DNA from: Anaerolineae bacterium
GTDB taxonomy: Bacteria > Chloroflexota > Anaerolineae > Aggregatilineales > Ch27
Direction: 5' to 3'
DNA length: 64,000 nucleotides
Assembly (NCBI GenBank): GCA_013178165.1
Contig: JABLXG010000001.1
Coordinates: 329,605 to 393,604, forward strand
Part shown: positions 55,343 to 64,000 of the stretch, in pieces
How positions within the stretch are numbered: position 1 is the stretch's first letter
Layout of the letters: every line of letters starts with the position of its first letter
The notes under the pieces: model-generated
Told to the model about the DNA's origin: nothing
The model's database searches: none
Seen by the model: the letters and a program-made list of their open reading frames with translations, nothing else
Program-made: the position numbers and the translations under genes

Positions 55343-55371
55343 TTGACAATCGCCGCAGGGATGATTACAAT
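55343..55371 (+). promoter_or_regulatory. consensus promoter of the T-box leader
   Basis: TTGACA (55343-55348), exactly 17 bases and TACAAT (55366-55371). Start point would be near 55378. Confidence 0.9.
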
Positions 55372-55579
55372 GCGAACACAATCAGCCAATCCAATATGTA
55401 CAGGCTGCGAACGGGAGTAGTAAGCCATCGCTGTAGCGAGCCAGGGAGAGTGCAAGCCTGGCCGGGCATCCGCAGCGAATGCCACAAGGCCGAACTCGCC
55501 CGGGAGCCGCGGCGCTGAAAATCCGGTAAGCGTCGCCGGGAACGCCCGTTATAGCACAGAGTGGATGGCACACATTCAC

Positions 55580-55652
55580 GGGCCTGTAGCTCAGCTGGGA
55601 GAGCGCCACAATGGCATTGTGGAGGCCAAGGGTTCGAGCCCCTTCAGGTCCA
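55580..55652 (+). tRNA. tRNA-Ala (anticodon GGC)
   Basis: The 73-base sequence folds as a standard cloverleaf. The acceptor is GGGCCTG with CAGGTCC, including the G3-U70 pair that identifies Ala. The D stem is GCTC/GAGC, the anticodon stem CCACA/TGTGG with loop ATGGCAT (GGC at 34-36), the T stem AAGGG/CCCTT with TTCGAGC, and the discriminator is A. CCA is not encoded (CAC follows). It lies inside the T-box leader and has no separate promoter. Confidence 0.95.
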
Positions 55653-55691
55653 CACCCACGCGCGCCATCAAGCAGGGTGGTACCGCGGAGA

Positions 55692-55737
55692 GAAACGCCT
55701 TCGTCCCTACAAGGGGAGGAAGGCGTTTCCGGTTTTT
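55692..55737 (+). terminator. T-box conditional terminator
   Basis: GAAACGCCTTC (55692-55702) pairs perfectly with GAAGGCGTTTC (55719-55729), followed by GGTTTTT. The 5' arm region includes CGTCCCT, which would otherwise pair with the AGGG of the T-box as antiterminator. Confidence 0.9.
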
Positions 55738-55759
55738 ATGCAGCTCTAAAGGAAAACTA

Positions 55760-55813
55760 ATGGGATTCCAATGCCAGGGAGGTAGGCTTAACGGACAAAA
55801 AACAGGTGGATAG
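55760..55813 (+). CDS. possible 17-codon ORF after the T-box terminator
   Basis: MGFQCQGGRLNGQKTGG follows AAAGGA by six bases. It is the first frame read if the T-box antiterminates. No similarity is known; it may be chance. Confidence 0.25.
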   Translation: MGFQCQGGRLNGQKTGG

Positions 55814-55872
55814 TGGCGGCTGGCGCACCTGACCGGATCGTGATATGGTGATAGAAATCATCTGATTTTTGG

Positions 55873-55878
55873 TATGGT
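55873..55878 (+). promoter_or_regulatory. possible -10 box before the small basic protein
   Basis: TATGGT with TG one base before it; no -35 box seen. It would give the small gene a promoter independent of the T-box. Confidence 0.3.
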
Positions 55879-55934
55879 AGGTGAAGGTGCTGCGCGTGTA
55901 CCAGCTGCCCAGGGTGAGAAAGGGAGTGGGTGCT

Positions 55935-56072
55935 ATGGCAGGTCAAACCAGGAAGTCAATTATTGAGCGGATTCGTGAGCTGTTGGCCGAGCTTGACCGC
56001 CTTTTTCTCCCCCAGCCTCGCCCCGTGCCTGTGCCGGTGCCGGTGCGTGTGCGGCAGGATCGTCGCCGCTAG
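55935..56072 (+). CDS. small basic protein, 45 residues
   Basis: The protein begins MAGQTRKSIIERIRELLAELD, an amphipathic helix, and ends in a Pro-Val repeat (PRPVPVPVPVRVRQDRRR). GGGAG lies eight bases before the ATG. It has a strong terminator 25 bases after the stop, marking a separate one-gene unit. No family is recognised. The helix could bind membrane or nucleic acid; that is a guess from its charge. Confidence 0.65.
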   Translation: MAGQTRKSIIERIRELLAELDRLFLPQPRPVPVPVPVRVRQDRRR

Positions 56073-56096
56073 CGCAGCAATCCGCAGGGATTTCCG

Positions 56097-56131
56097 GTCG
56101 GTAAGCCCGCCAGGCGCTTACCGACTTTTTT
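56097..56131 (+). terminator. intrinsic terminator between the small gene and leuS
   Basis: GTCGGTAAGC (56097-56106) pairs with GCTTACCGAC (56116-56125), followed by six T residues. Confidence 0.92.
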
Positions 56132-56187
56132 GTGTACGTGGCCCCGCCTGATGTACCATCACGCGGGCTAACAGGGAGGGTAGACGA

Positions 56188-56274
56188 ATGTGTGATCATC
56201 CTTTGTCAGGACTGTGTCCGTTGCCGTCCTGCCTTCTCGCCCTCCACCAGCCTGACGCCCGGCGCCGGGCCTGA
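56188..56274 (+). CDS. candidate leucine-rich leader peptide before leuS
   Basis: A 28-codon frame follows a consensus GGGAGGG by seven bases. It holds six Leu codons, with the cluster SCLLALHQ near the middle. It ends 56 bases before leuS. Leucine-rich leaders control leucine genes in many bacteria by attenuation; here no clear attenuator hairpin was found, so it is only a candidate. Confidence 0.35.
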   Translation: MCDHPLSGLCPLPSCLLALHQPDARRRA

Positions 56275-56330
56275 ACTGGATCATCCTATCTTCCTGCTTG
56301 AGGCATTGACCGAAGGAGTGCCAGAAAGCG

Positions 56331-58847
<2,517 letters not shown>

Positions 58848-58862
58848 GCGGTGCAGACAGCA

Positions 58863-58897
58863 CAGCCGGGGGTGTGCGACCTGTGCGCCCCCGGCTG
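58863..58897 (+). terminator. hairpin after leuS
   Basis: CAGCCGGGGG (58863-58872) pairs with CCCCCGGCTG (58888-58897), 10 bp; no T-tract, so termination may be weak. Confidence 0.45.
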
Positions 58898-58980
58898 CGT
58901 ATACAGGATTGTCGGGCAAGGCAGCCTGCAGGCGTCACACGGGCCGGTTGACAGATTGTAAGCATTCGGATTACATTTCG

Positions 58981-58986
58981 GATAAC
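58981..58986 (+). repeat. left target-site duplication of the IS982-family element
   Basis: GATAAC directly before the left inverted repeat; repeated directly after the right one at 59887-59892. Confidence 0.85.
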
Positions 58987-59007
58987 ACCTTGATTGCTAG
59001 TTGAAGA

Positions 59008-59074
59008 CGTTCATGCTGCACTCGTTAGAATGGTAGTTGCGAAACGACCACTGGACGAGGAGGCAGCATGAACG
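59008..59074 (+). promoter_or_regulatory. 12-bp inverted repeat over the IS982 transposase start
   Basis: CGTTCATGCTGC (59008-59019) pairs perfectly with GCAGCATGAACG (59063-59074), which holds the ATG at 59068-59070. RNA that enters from outside would bury the start codon; RNA made from inside the element past 59019 would not. Confidence 0.55.
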
Positions 59075-59876
59075 ACACCTACATTGTAACGGTATATGTC
59101 GTGCTGGATGATCTGTTGTGCGCTCTGCGGTATAGCGACGACGGGCGCGCGGAACTGAGCGCAGCGGAAATCCTGACAGTGGCAGTGGTAGCGGCCAAGT
59201 ACTTTCAAAATCATCACGAACGTGCGTTGTATCTGCTGGTCCAATTGGGCTACCTGCGTGCGTTCAGTGTGTCGCGCTTCAACCGGCGGCTGCACGCGTT
59301 GAGGGAGTGGCTGTGGCACGTCGCCGGGATCATGGGTGAAGTGTTGGCCAAGGGCAAGGTCTTCATCGTGGATACGCTGCCCATCCCCATCTGCAAACGC
59401 GTGCGAGCCAAACGCTGCCGCAAGGTGCAGGGGGCGGCGTATGCCGGGTACTGTGCGGCTAAACAGGAGCACTATTTCGGTTGGCAATTGCACTTGGTCT
59501 GCGATGCTGCGGGTGTACCCGTCGTTTTTGAGCTGTTGCCAGCGGCGTGTGATGAGTTGGTCCCGATTCAGGAGTTGTTGGCGGCCTTGCCGGAGGGCAG
59601 CCAAGTGGTCGCCGACAAAGGCTATGTCAGCCAGAAAGACGAACTGATCGCCTACTGCTATGGTGGTGTGCGTCTGATCCCCACCTATCGCCGCAACATG
59701 CGCGGCAACAGCCAGGAAGATGCCCGCCTGATCCGTCAACACCGCTCGATGATCGAGACGTCAATAGCCAGTTGGAGAAGATGGGTCTGCAACGCCTTCA
59801 TGCTCGTACCAATGCTGGTGTTGCCCTGAAGGTCTTGGCCTCGCTCATCGCCTTGGCCTTGACCAACGCTAACTAG
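59068..59876 (+). pseudogene. IS982-family DDE transposase, frameshifted near the 3' end
   Basis: VDTLPIPICKRVRAKRC with the first catalytic Asp (about residue 102), VVADKGYVSQKD with the second (about 184) and RSMIET with the Glu (about 231) identify IS982. After MIET at about 59760 the expected tail continues one frame back as VNSQLEKMGLQRLHAR and ends in TNAN with the TAG at 59874-59876. One base is therefore missing at about 59760. As read, the frame ends at 59829. About 38 tail residues are changed; the catalytic triad is retained. Confidence 0.85.
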
Positions 59877-59886
59877 CAATCAAGGT

Positions 59887-59892
59887 GATAAC
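59887..59892 (+). repeat. right target-site duplication of the IS982-family element
   Basis: Second copy of GATAAC directly after the right inverted repeat. Confidence 0.85.
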
Positions 59893-59913
59893 GGAAAAAC
59901 GGGGTGTATTGTG

Positions 59914-60531
59914 ATGGTCAAAGCTGATCCGGGCCGGCCCAACGCCGGTCCAATGGCGTCTTTGGAGGCGCTGCGGCAGGCGCTGATAGCCGGGGGGGTG
60001 ACCCTGGAGCGGTGGGGCACCGGCCAGGCGAAATCCCTGGAAAACCTGTGGGAAGAGATCGCTACCGGCGAAACCCAGCTGCAGATGGAACCGCTGCGCC
60101 GCGTGCTGGCTGGCGTGGTGCAGTTGATCATCCGCCGCGACGACGGGCGCATCCTGATCGAACAGGAGCAGGTGCTGGAGGATGGCCGCCGCCGCGCCCG
60201 CAACATCCCGCCGGCGGAGAAGATGCTGGCGGGGGAGACGTATGTTGACGCCGTGCGGCGTTGCCTGCGCGAGGAGTTGCGCGTCAACCCGGACACAGCC
60301 GAGATTCTGACCCACACCCACGAGGTGCATCTGGAACAGCATGACTCGTGGTCGTACCCCGGTCTGATCAGCCTGTATCCGATCCACCGGGTCGAGGTGC
60401 GCGTGCCGGGCCTGCCCCGCCGCAGCTTCCGCACGATGGAAGCCGCAGAAGCCGCCGAGGGCCTGGTCCGCGAGCATTTATGGACCTGGAAACGCCTGCC
60501 AGCGGAGTCTCCGCGAGGTCGAGGAGCCTGA
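59914..60531 (+). CDS. NUDIX-like hydrolase
   Basis: The 205-residue protein has a degenerate Nudix box: AEKMLAGETYVDAVRRCLREELRVN (about 104-128) keeps the R-E-x-L-x-x-E-E-like centre REEL, but the Gly spacing is not standard. A C-terminal basic part follows (RRSFRTMEAAEAAEGLVREHLWTWK). NUDIX enzymes cleave nucleoside diphosphates linked to other groups; substrate unknown. The IS982-family element now lies just upstream and may have removed its promoter. Confidence 0.7.
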   Translation: MVKADPGRPNAGPMASLEALRQALIAGGVTLERWGTGQAKSLENLWEEIATGETQLQMEPLRRVLAGVVQLIIRRDDGRILIEQEQVLEDGRRRARNIPPAEKMLAGETYVDAVRRCLREELRVNPDTAEILTHTHEVHLEQHDSWSYPGLISLYPIHRVEVRVPGLPRRSFRTMEAAEAAEGLVREHLWTWKRLPAESPRGRGA

Positions 60532-60581
60532 GCGGGCAGGGGACGACAGCACAGGTTTTGGCAGGGCAGGAGACGCACAGA

Positions 60582-60604
60582 GGGGGCTTTGGCCCCCGTC
60601 TTTT
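60582..60604 (+). terminator. terminator of the NUDIX gene
   Basis: GGGGGC (60582-60587) pairs with GCCCCC (60592-60597), followed by GTCTTTTG. Confidence 0.75.
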
Positions 60605-60639
60605 GTGACCTGCCTCTTTTTTTGCCAGTCATCTGAATC

Positions 60640-60674
60640 ACCGGCAGGCTGGCAAAGCCTGCCGGTGCTGTTTT
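60640..60674. terminator. second hairpin, 11-bp perfect stem
   Basis: ACCGGCAGGCT (60640-60650) pairs with AGCCTGCCGGT (60656-60666), followed by GCTGTTTT. It may back up the first terminator. Confidence 0.6.
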
Positions 60675-60699
60675 CCCGGTAGCTTTTCGTCGCTATAAT
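60671..60699 (+). promoter_or_regulatory. promoter of the PD40 kinase gene
   Basis: A perfect TATAAT (60694-60699) with a weak TTTTCC 17 bases upstream, about 45 bases before the start. Confidence 0.5.
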
Positions 60700-60740
60700 C
60701 CAGCAGAAGGTCCACAGCGCACCGAAAGCGAACCGCGTGT

Positions 60741-62852
60741 ATGGCTGACCAGCTCCTGGGCCGCAACTTCGGCGGTTACGAAATCCTGGAGGAGATCGGG
60801 CGGGGCGGGATGGCCGTGGTCTACAAGGCCCGCCAGATTTCCATGAACCGCATCGTGGCCCTCAAGGTACTCCCGCGCCAGTTCGTTCACGACAAGACTT
60901 TCCGCGCCCGCTTTGAACGGGAAGTGTCCATCGTCGCCAAGCTGGAGCACCGGGCGATTGTCCCGGTGCATGACTATGGCGAGATCGATGAACTGCCATT
61001 TATCGTCATGCGCTATATGGATTCCGGCAGCGTGGACGATCTGCTTGTGCAGGGGCCGCTGGACCCGGCGCTGGTGGAGCGTATTGTGCTGCAGATCGCT
61101 GACGGGCTGGATTACGCTCATAGTAAAGGCGTCCTGCACCGCGACCTGAAGCCCAGCAACATCCTGCTGGATGAAGCCGGCGACGCCTACCTGACCGACT
61201 TCGGTATCGCTCACCTGACCGGCAGCAGCCAGATCACAACCGAAGGCGTGGTGGGCACGCCAGCCTATATGAGTCCGGAACAGGCGCAGGGCCTGCGTCT
61301 GGATGGCCGCAGTGATGTCTATGGACTGGCCGTGGTCACGTTTGAGATGCTGGCCGGGCGGCGGCCTTACGAATCAGAAACGCCCTATGGCATCGCCGTG
61401 ATGCACGTCACCGCGCCTGTGCCCTCCGCGCGGGAGGTCAACCCGCTGCTGGCCCCGACGATCGACCATGTCCTGCAGCGCGGCATGGCCAAGAATCGCG
61501 CTGAACGCTATCAGACGGCGCACGAATTCGCCGTCGCCCTCAGCCGGGCCATTCATGCCTCTGCCTCCGAGATCGCCGATAGCACTGCTCAGACCAAACC
61601 GGTTGACCTGGCCGAAGCGCATAAACGGTTACAGGAGGCCGACGAAGTCTATGTTTCCGCGCCGATCCGCCAGGGAGTCGCCGTCCGTACCGACCAGCCT
61701 ACCCCGCCGCGGAGCCTGCGCGTGGCGCGTGCGCGGGAGCGAGCAAACCGCTCGCGGCCCTGGCTGAATGCCCTGCTGGGCATTCTGATCGGTGTGATCA
61801 TCTTTGCCATCCTGGGCGCGTTGTTTGTGCTCGCTTCTGTGCTCGGTGAACCGGAGAGCACCCCCGCCACGCCAACCCTGCTGATCACGCCGACTGGCGG
61901 CGGCGCGCAGGTCACCGTGGTGCCGCTGGGGCCGCTGCATCCTGCCGCCATTGCCCTGACCCAGACGGCGGAAGCCGCCCCGACCGGCGACCCGCTGGAA
62001 GCGCTGGCGGCCAGCGGAGGCCGGATCGTATTCTCGGCGGCGCGTGATGGCAAAGCTGCTGACCTCTTTCTGCTCGATCTCACTACTGGCCTGGAAGAGC
62101 CGCTTACCCGCAACGATGCTCAGGATACCACCCCCGCTGTCTCCCCGGATGGGCGGCAGGTGGCCTTTGTCAGTGACCGCGATGGCGATAGCGAGATTTT
62201 CGTGGTGGATCTCGCCTGTCTGGAAGCCGATAATGCCAGCGAGTCCTGTGAAGCCGCCGCCCGGCAGATCACCGATAATGCGGTGGAGGATCGCTCTCCA
62301 GCCTGGACGCCGGATGGGCGGGCCATCCTTTTTGCCTCTGATGCCAGCTTTGCCGGGCGCTTTAACCTCTACCGCATCAGCCTGGATGGCCGCGATCTGA
62401 CCCGCCTGACCGAAAGCGAGGAGGACGAGGATCATCCCTCCGCCTCGCCGGATGGGCGTTATATGGTCTATAGCGCCTGGCAGGATGGCAACCTGGCGAC
62501 CGGTGCGATCAAGCGTCTGGAGCTGCGCAGCGGGGAGACGATCACCCTGGCCGACAACGAGGGCAATGACCGCGCTCCGGCCTACAGCCCCGATGGTCGC
62601 TGGATTGTTTTCCATCGGGACGGTCCGAATCGCGCTGCGCTGTGGGTGATGGATGCTGCCGGTGGCAACCAGCGCCCTGTGTATGACGGCCCCGGCGAGG
62701 ACTGGGGTGGCGCCTGGAGTCCGGATGGGCGGCTGCTGGCCTTTACCAGCGATGAAAGCGGCGCGGGGGAAATCTACCTGATCGCCGCGAGTGGCGGCGC
62801 GCCGCGCAAAATCTCCTCCGGTGGCGGCGCCTATCCGGCCTGGGTGCCCTGA
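60741..62852 (+). CDS. transmembrane Ser/Thr kinase with extracellular PD40/TolB-like repeats
   Basis: The 703-residue protein has a Hanks-type kinase domain (about 10-270; GRGGMAVVYKA, VALKVL, HRDLKPSNILL, DFGIAHL, GTPAYMSPEQ). A linker leads to one membrane segment (LNALLGILIGVIIFAILGALFVLASV, about 342-367). An outside part of about 300 residues follows, with repeats such as VSPDGRQVAFVSDRDGDSEI, YSPDGRWIVFHRDG and WSPDGRLLAFTSDESG, the WD40-like PD40 beta-propeller blades. The propeller probably binds an outside ligand and controls kinase output. The kinase at 17037-18770 has another outside domain. Confidence 0.92.
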   Translation: MADQLLGRNFGGYEILEEIGRGGMAVVYKARQISMNRIVALKVLPRQFVHDKTFRARFEREVSIVAKLEHRAIVPVHDYGEIDELPFIVMRYMDSGSVDDLLVQGPLDPALVERIVLQIADGLDYAHSKGVLHRDLKPSNILLDEAGDAYLTDFGIAHLTGSSQITTEGVVGTPAYMSPEQAQGLRLDGRSDVYGLAVVTFEMLAGRRPYESETPYGIAVMHVTAPVPSAREVNPLLAPTIDHVLQRGMAKNRAERYQTAHEFAVALSRAIHASASEIADSTAQTKPVDLAEAHKRLQEADEVYVSAPIRQGVAVRTDQPTPPRSLRVARARERANRSRPWLNALLGILIGVIIFAILGALFVLASVLGEPESTPATPTLLITPTGGGAQVTVVPLGPLHPAAIALTQTAEAAPTGDPLEALAASGGRIVFSAARDGKAADLFLLDLTTGLEEPLTRNDAQDTTPAVSPDGRQVAFVSDRDGDSEIFVVDLACLEADNASESCEAAARQITDNAVEDRSPAWTPDGRAILFASDASFAGRFNLYRISLDGRDLTRLTESEEDEDHPSASPDGRYMVYSAWQDGNLATGAIKRLELRSGETITLADNEGNDRAPAYSPDGRWIVFHRDGPNRAALWVMDAAGGNQRPVYDGPGEDWGGAWSPDGRLLAFTSDESGAGEIYLIAASGGAPRKISSGGGAYPAWVP

Positions 62853-62883
62853 TTCGGCAGCGCCCCTCTCCGCCAGAATCCGG

Positions 62884-62889
62884 TATAAT
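62884..62889 (+). promoter_or_regulatory. -10 box before the MFS gene
   Basis: TATAAT about 60 bases before the GTG start; no convincing -35 box. Confidence 0.4.
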
Positions 62890-62950
62890 CCGCGGCCAGG
62901 TTCCCCCGGCGCGCGGAGATGTTCGGCTGGCAACAGGAGCAGACTGGCAC

Positions 62951-64000
62951 GTGATCAGGCGGTTGCGCAGGCTTGAGCGCTGGCAAAAGACGCTGTTGAT
63001 CGTCTTCCTGGCGCAATTGTTTTCCGCTGTTGGCTTTTCCACCATCTTCCCATTTTTGCCCCTCTATATTGAAGAACTGGGGAGCAGCACCGGCACCAGC
63101 GTTGAGGTGCTTTCCGGGCTGGTGATCTCCTCGCAGGCGTTCACAATGATGCTGGCCGCGCCGATCTGGGGAGCGCTGGCCGACCGGCACGGGCGCAAAC
63201 TGATGGTCGTCCGGGCCACGCTGGGCGGGGCGGTGGTGCTGGGCCTGATGGCTTTTGTCCGCTCCTCGGAGGAGTTGATTATCCTGAGGGCCGTGCAGGG
63301 CCTGGTCACCGGTACGGTGGCCGCCGCCAACGCGCTGGTGGCCGCGGAGGCCCCCCGCGAGCAGACCGGCTTCGCCATGGGGGTGGTGCAGGTGGGGCTG
63401 TGGAGCGGCATCTCCCTCGGCCCGCTGATCGGCGGGCTGCTGGCCGACGCCTTTGGCTACCGCGTGTCATTCCTGGTGACGGCTGTGTTGCTTCTGCTGG
63501 CCGGGTTGCTGGTGCTCTTTGGCGTGCGGGAACAGTTCGAGCCACAGGCCCGCTTTGGGCCGGATCGGATGGGCTTTGTAACGGAGTGGCGGCATGTGAT
63601 GTCGATGCGAGGCGTTATCCCGACGTACATCGCCCGCTTTCTGACCGGCATCGCCCGCAACCTGATCACCCCGATCATGCCGCTGTTCATCGCCTCGCTG
63701 ATGCCGGGGGAGAGCGGGGTCAGCGCCATGACCGGCCTGATCACCGGCGTCGCCTCGGCGACGGGCACGCTGGGGGCAATCGTGCTGGGGCGCGTTGGCG
63801 ATCGTTACGGGCACCGTAGCGTCCTGATCGGCTCGGCGGCCGTTCTGGCGGTGCTCCATGTACCGCAAACGTTTGCCACCGCCACCTGGCAATTGCTTGT
63901 TCTGCAGGCGCTGACCGGCTTTGCCGCCGGGGGGATTGTTTCCGCGCCGAGCGCCCTGCTGGCTCAGTACACCCCGCCCGGCGAGGAAGGGGCAGTCTAC
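62951..64000 (+). CDS. MFS transporter, 5' part (runs off the window)
   Basis: 350 codons are visible; the gene continues beyond the right edge. It starts with GTG at 62951, with GGAG about 11 bases upstream. Membrane helices and the loop GALADRHGRKLMVVRA mark the D-R-x-G-R-K motif of MFS. AFTMMLAAPIWG and GLWSGISLGPLIGGLLAD fit helices 2 and 5 of DHA1-type drug exporters. The substrate is unknown. Confidence 0.88.
   Translation, partial: MIRRLRRLERWQKTLLIVFLAQLFSAVGFSTIFPFLPLYIEELGSSTGTSVEVLSGLVISSQAFTMMLAAPIWGALADRHGRKLMVVRATLGGAVVLGLMAFVRSSEELIILRAVQGLVTGTVAAANALVAAEAPREQTGFAMGVVQVGLWSGISLGPLIGGLLADAFGYRVSFLVTAVLLLLAGLLVLFGVREQFEPQARFGPDRMGFVTEWRHVMSMRGVIPTYIARFLTGIARNLITPIMPLFIASLMPGESGVSAMTGLITGVASATGTLGAIVLGRVGDRYGHRSVLIGSAAVLAVLHVPQTFATATWQLLVLQALTGFAAGGIVSAPSALLAQYTPPGEEGAVY

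Larger units (their letters stand above)
55378..55738 (+). promoter_or_regulatory. T-box riboswitch leader with Leu (CUC) specifier, interrupted by a tRNA gene
   Basis: Stem I runs 55412-55502. Its base helix is CGGG/CCCG, with AGTAGTA opposite GAACTCG, an upper helix GCC/GGC then CGCTG/CAGCG, an AGCGAG bulge and the distal CCAGG...CCTGG tip with GAGAGTGCAAG. The specifier codon at 55495-55497 is CTC (Leu). The CCGGGAACGCCCGTTAT segment (about 55535-55551) is the conserved end of the Stem II region. The T-box AGCAGGGTGGTACCGCGG is at 55671-55688; its TGGT bulge would pair with ACCA of an uncharged tRNA with A73. A terminator follows. GATGGC (55564-55569) pairs with GCCATC (55664-55669) as Stem III, enclosing tRNA-Ala at 55580-55652. 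The specifier fits the downstream leuS. Confidence 0.88.
58987..59886 (+). mobile_element. IS982-family insertion sequence, 900 bp
   Basis: Perfect 16-bp ends ACCTTGATTGCTAGTT (58987-59002) and its complement (59871-59886) bound one transposase gene. GATAAC is repeated on both sides, within the size known for the family. The transposase stop codon TAG lies inside the right repeat. The element has landed between leuS and a NUDIX gene, about 25 bases before the NUDIX start. Confidence 0.93.

Noticed and set aside
61629-62933. Open frame of 434 codons opposite the PD40 kinase
   Set aside because: Shadow of a well-supported kinase gene.

Overview
This window is GC-rich bacterial chromosome, tightly packed with genes and read on both strands. 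The gene set suggests Chloroflexota, probably an Anaerolineae-like lineage. Pointers are a RIO-type kinase, an HspR-type repressor with a zinc-finger-less DnaJ, several Ser/Thr kinases of bacterial PASTA/PD40 style, SbcCD, an extracellular nuclease with a Chloroflexota-style C-terminal domain, and an ABC-2 transporter-rich layout. This assignment is inferred from gene content; there is no rRNA in the window.

Layout. 1-8 kb: the end of an extracellular nuclease, a hydrolase-membrane fusion, a methyltransferase and a three-gene ABC-2 export operon. An ISAs1-family element (5886-7103) has landed between its two paralogous permease genes. 8-16.8 kb: a secreted triple-repeat protein, an ARMT1-like phosphatase, a small heat-shock protein and a beta-lactamase-fold/sbcD/sbcC operon. 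17-25.5 kb: a Ser/Thr kinase, two secreted proteins, an M50-like membrane protease, an orphan small transcription unit (21863-22074), a second ABC-2 transporter and a BrkB/YihY membrane protein. 25.7-31.3 kb: three GNAT-type proteins including an Eis homologue, a RIO kinase and a methyltransferase. 31.3-42.8 kb: malQ, an MFS carrier, ilvE, a five-haem lipoprotein, the sigma-70 factor and aconitase. 43-50.4 kb: two glycosyltransferases, an OmpR-type regulator, a CFA synthase and a PucR regulator. 50.5-55.1 kb: a protein-quality operon (dnaJ/cbpA - htrA - hspR - unknown) and an SPFH protein. 55.3-58.9 kb: the leuS region. 59-64 kb: an IS982-family element, a NUDIX protein, a kinase with PD40 repeats and the start of an MFS carrier.

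The most unusual element is at 55343-55737. A consensus promoter drives a T-box leader with a recognisable Stem I, a Leu (CUC) specifier, the Stem II region, the T-box sequence and a terminator. The loop of its Stem III holds a complete, normal-looking tRNA-Ala(GGC) gene. The leader would therefore be both a leucine sensor and a tRNA precursor. Between it and leuS lie a small basic-protein gene with its own terminator and a possible leucine-rich leader peptide, so the link from T-box to leuS may be broken or layered.

Both insertion sequences keep perfect ends and target duplications. Both have a stem that can hide the transposase start codon in read-through RNA, and both have lost one base near the end of the transposase. 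Many long open frames opposite real genes were discarded as GC-driven shadows.
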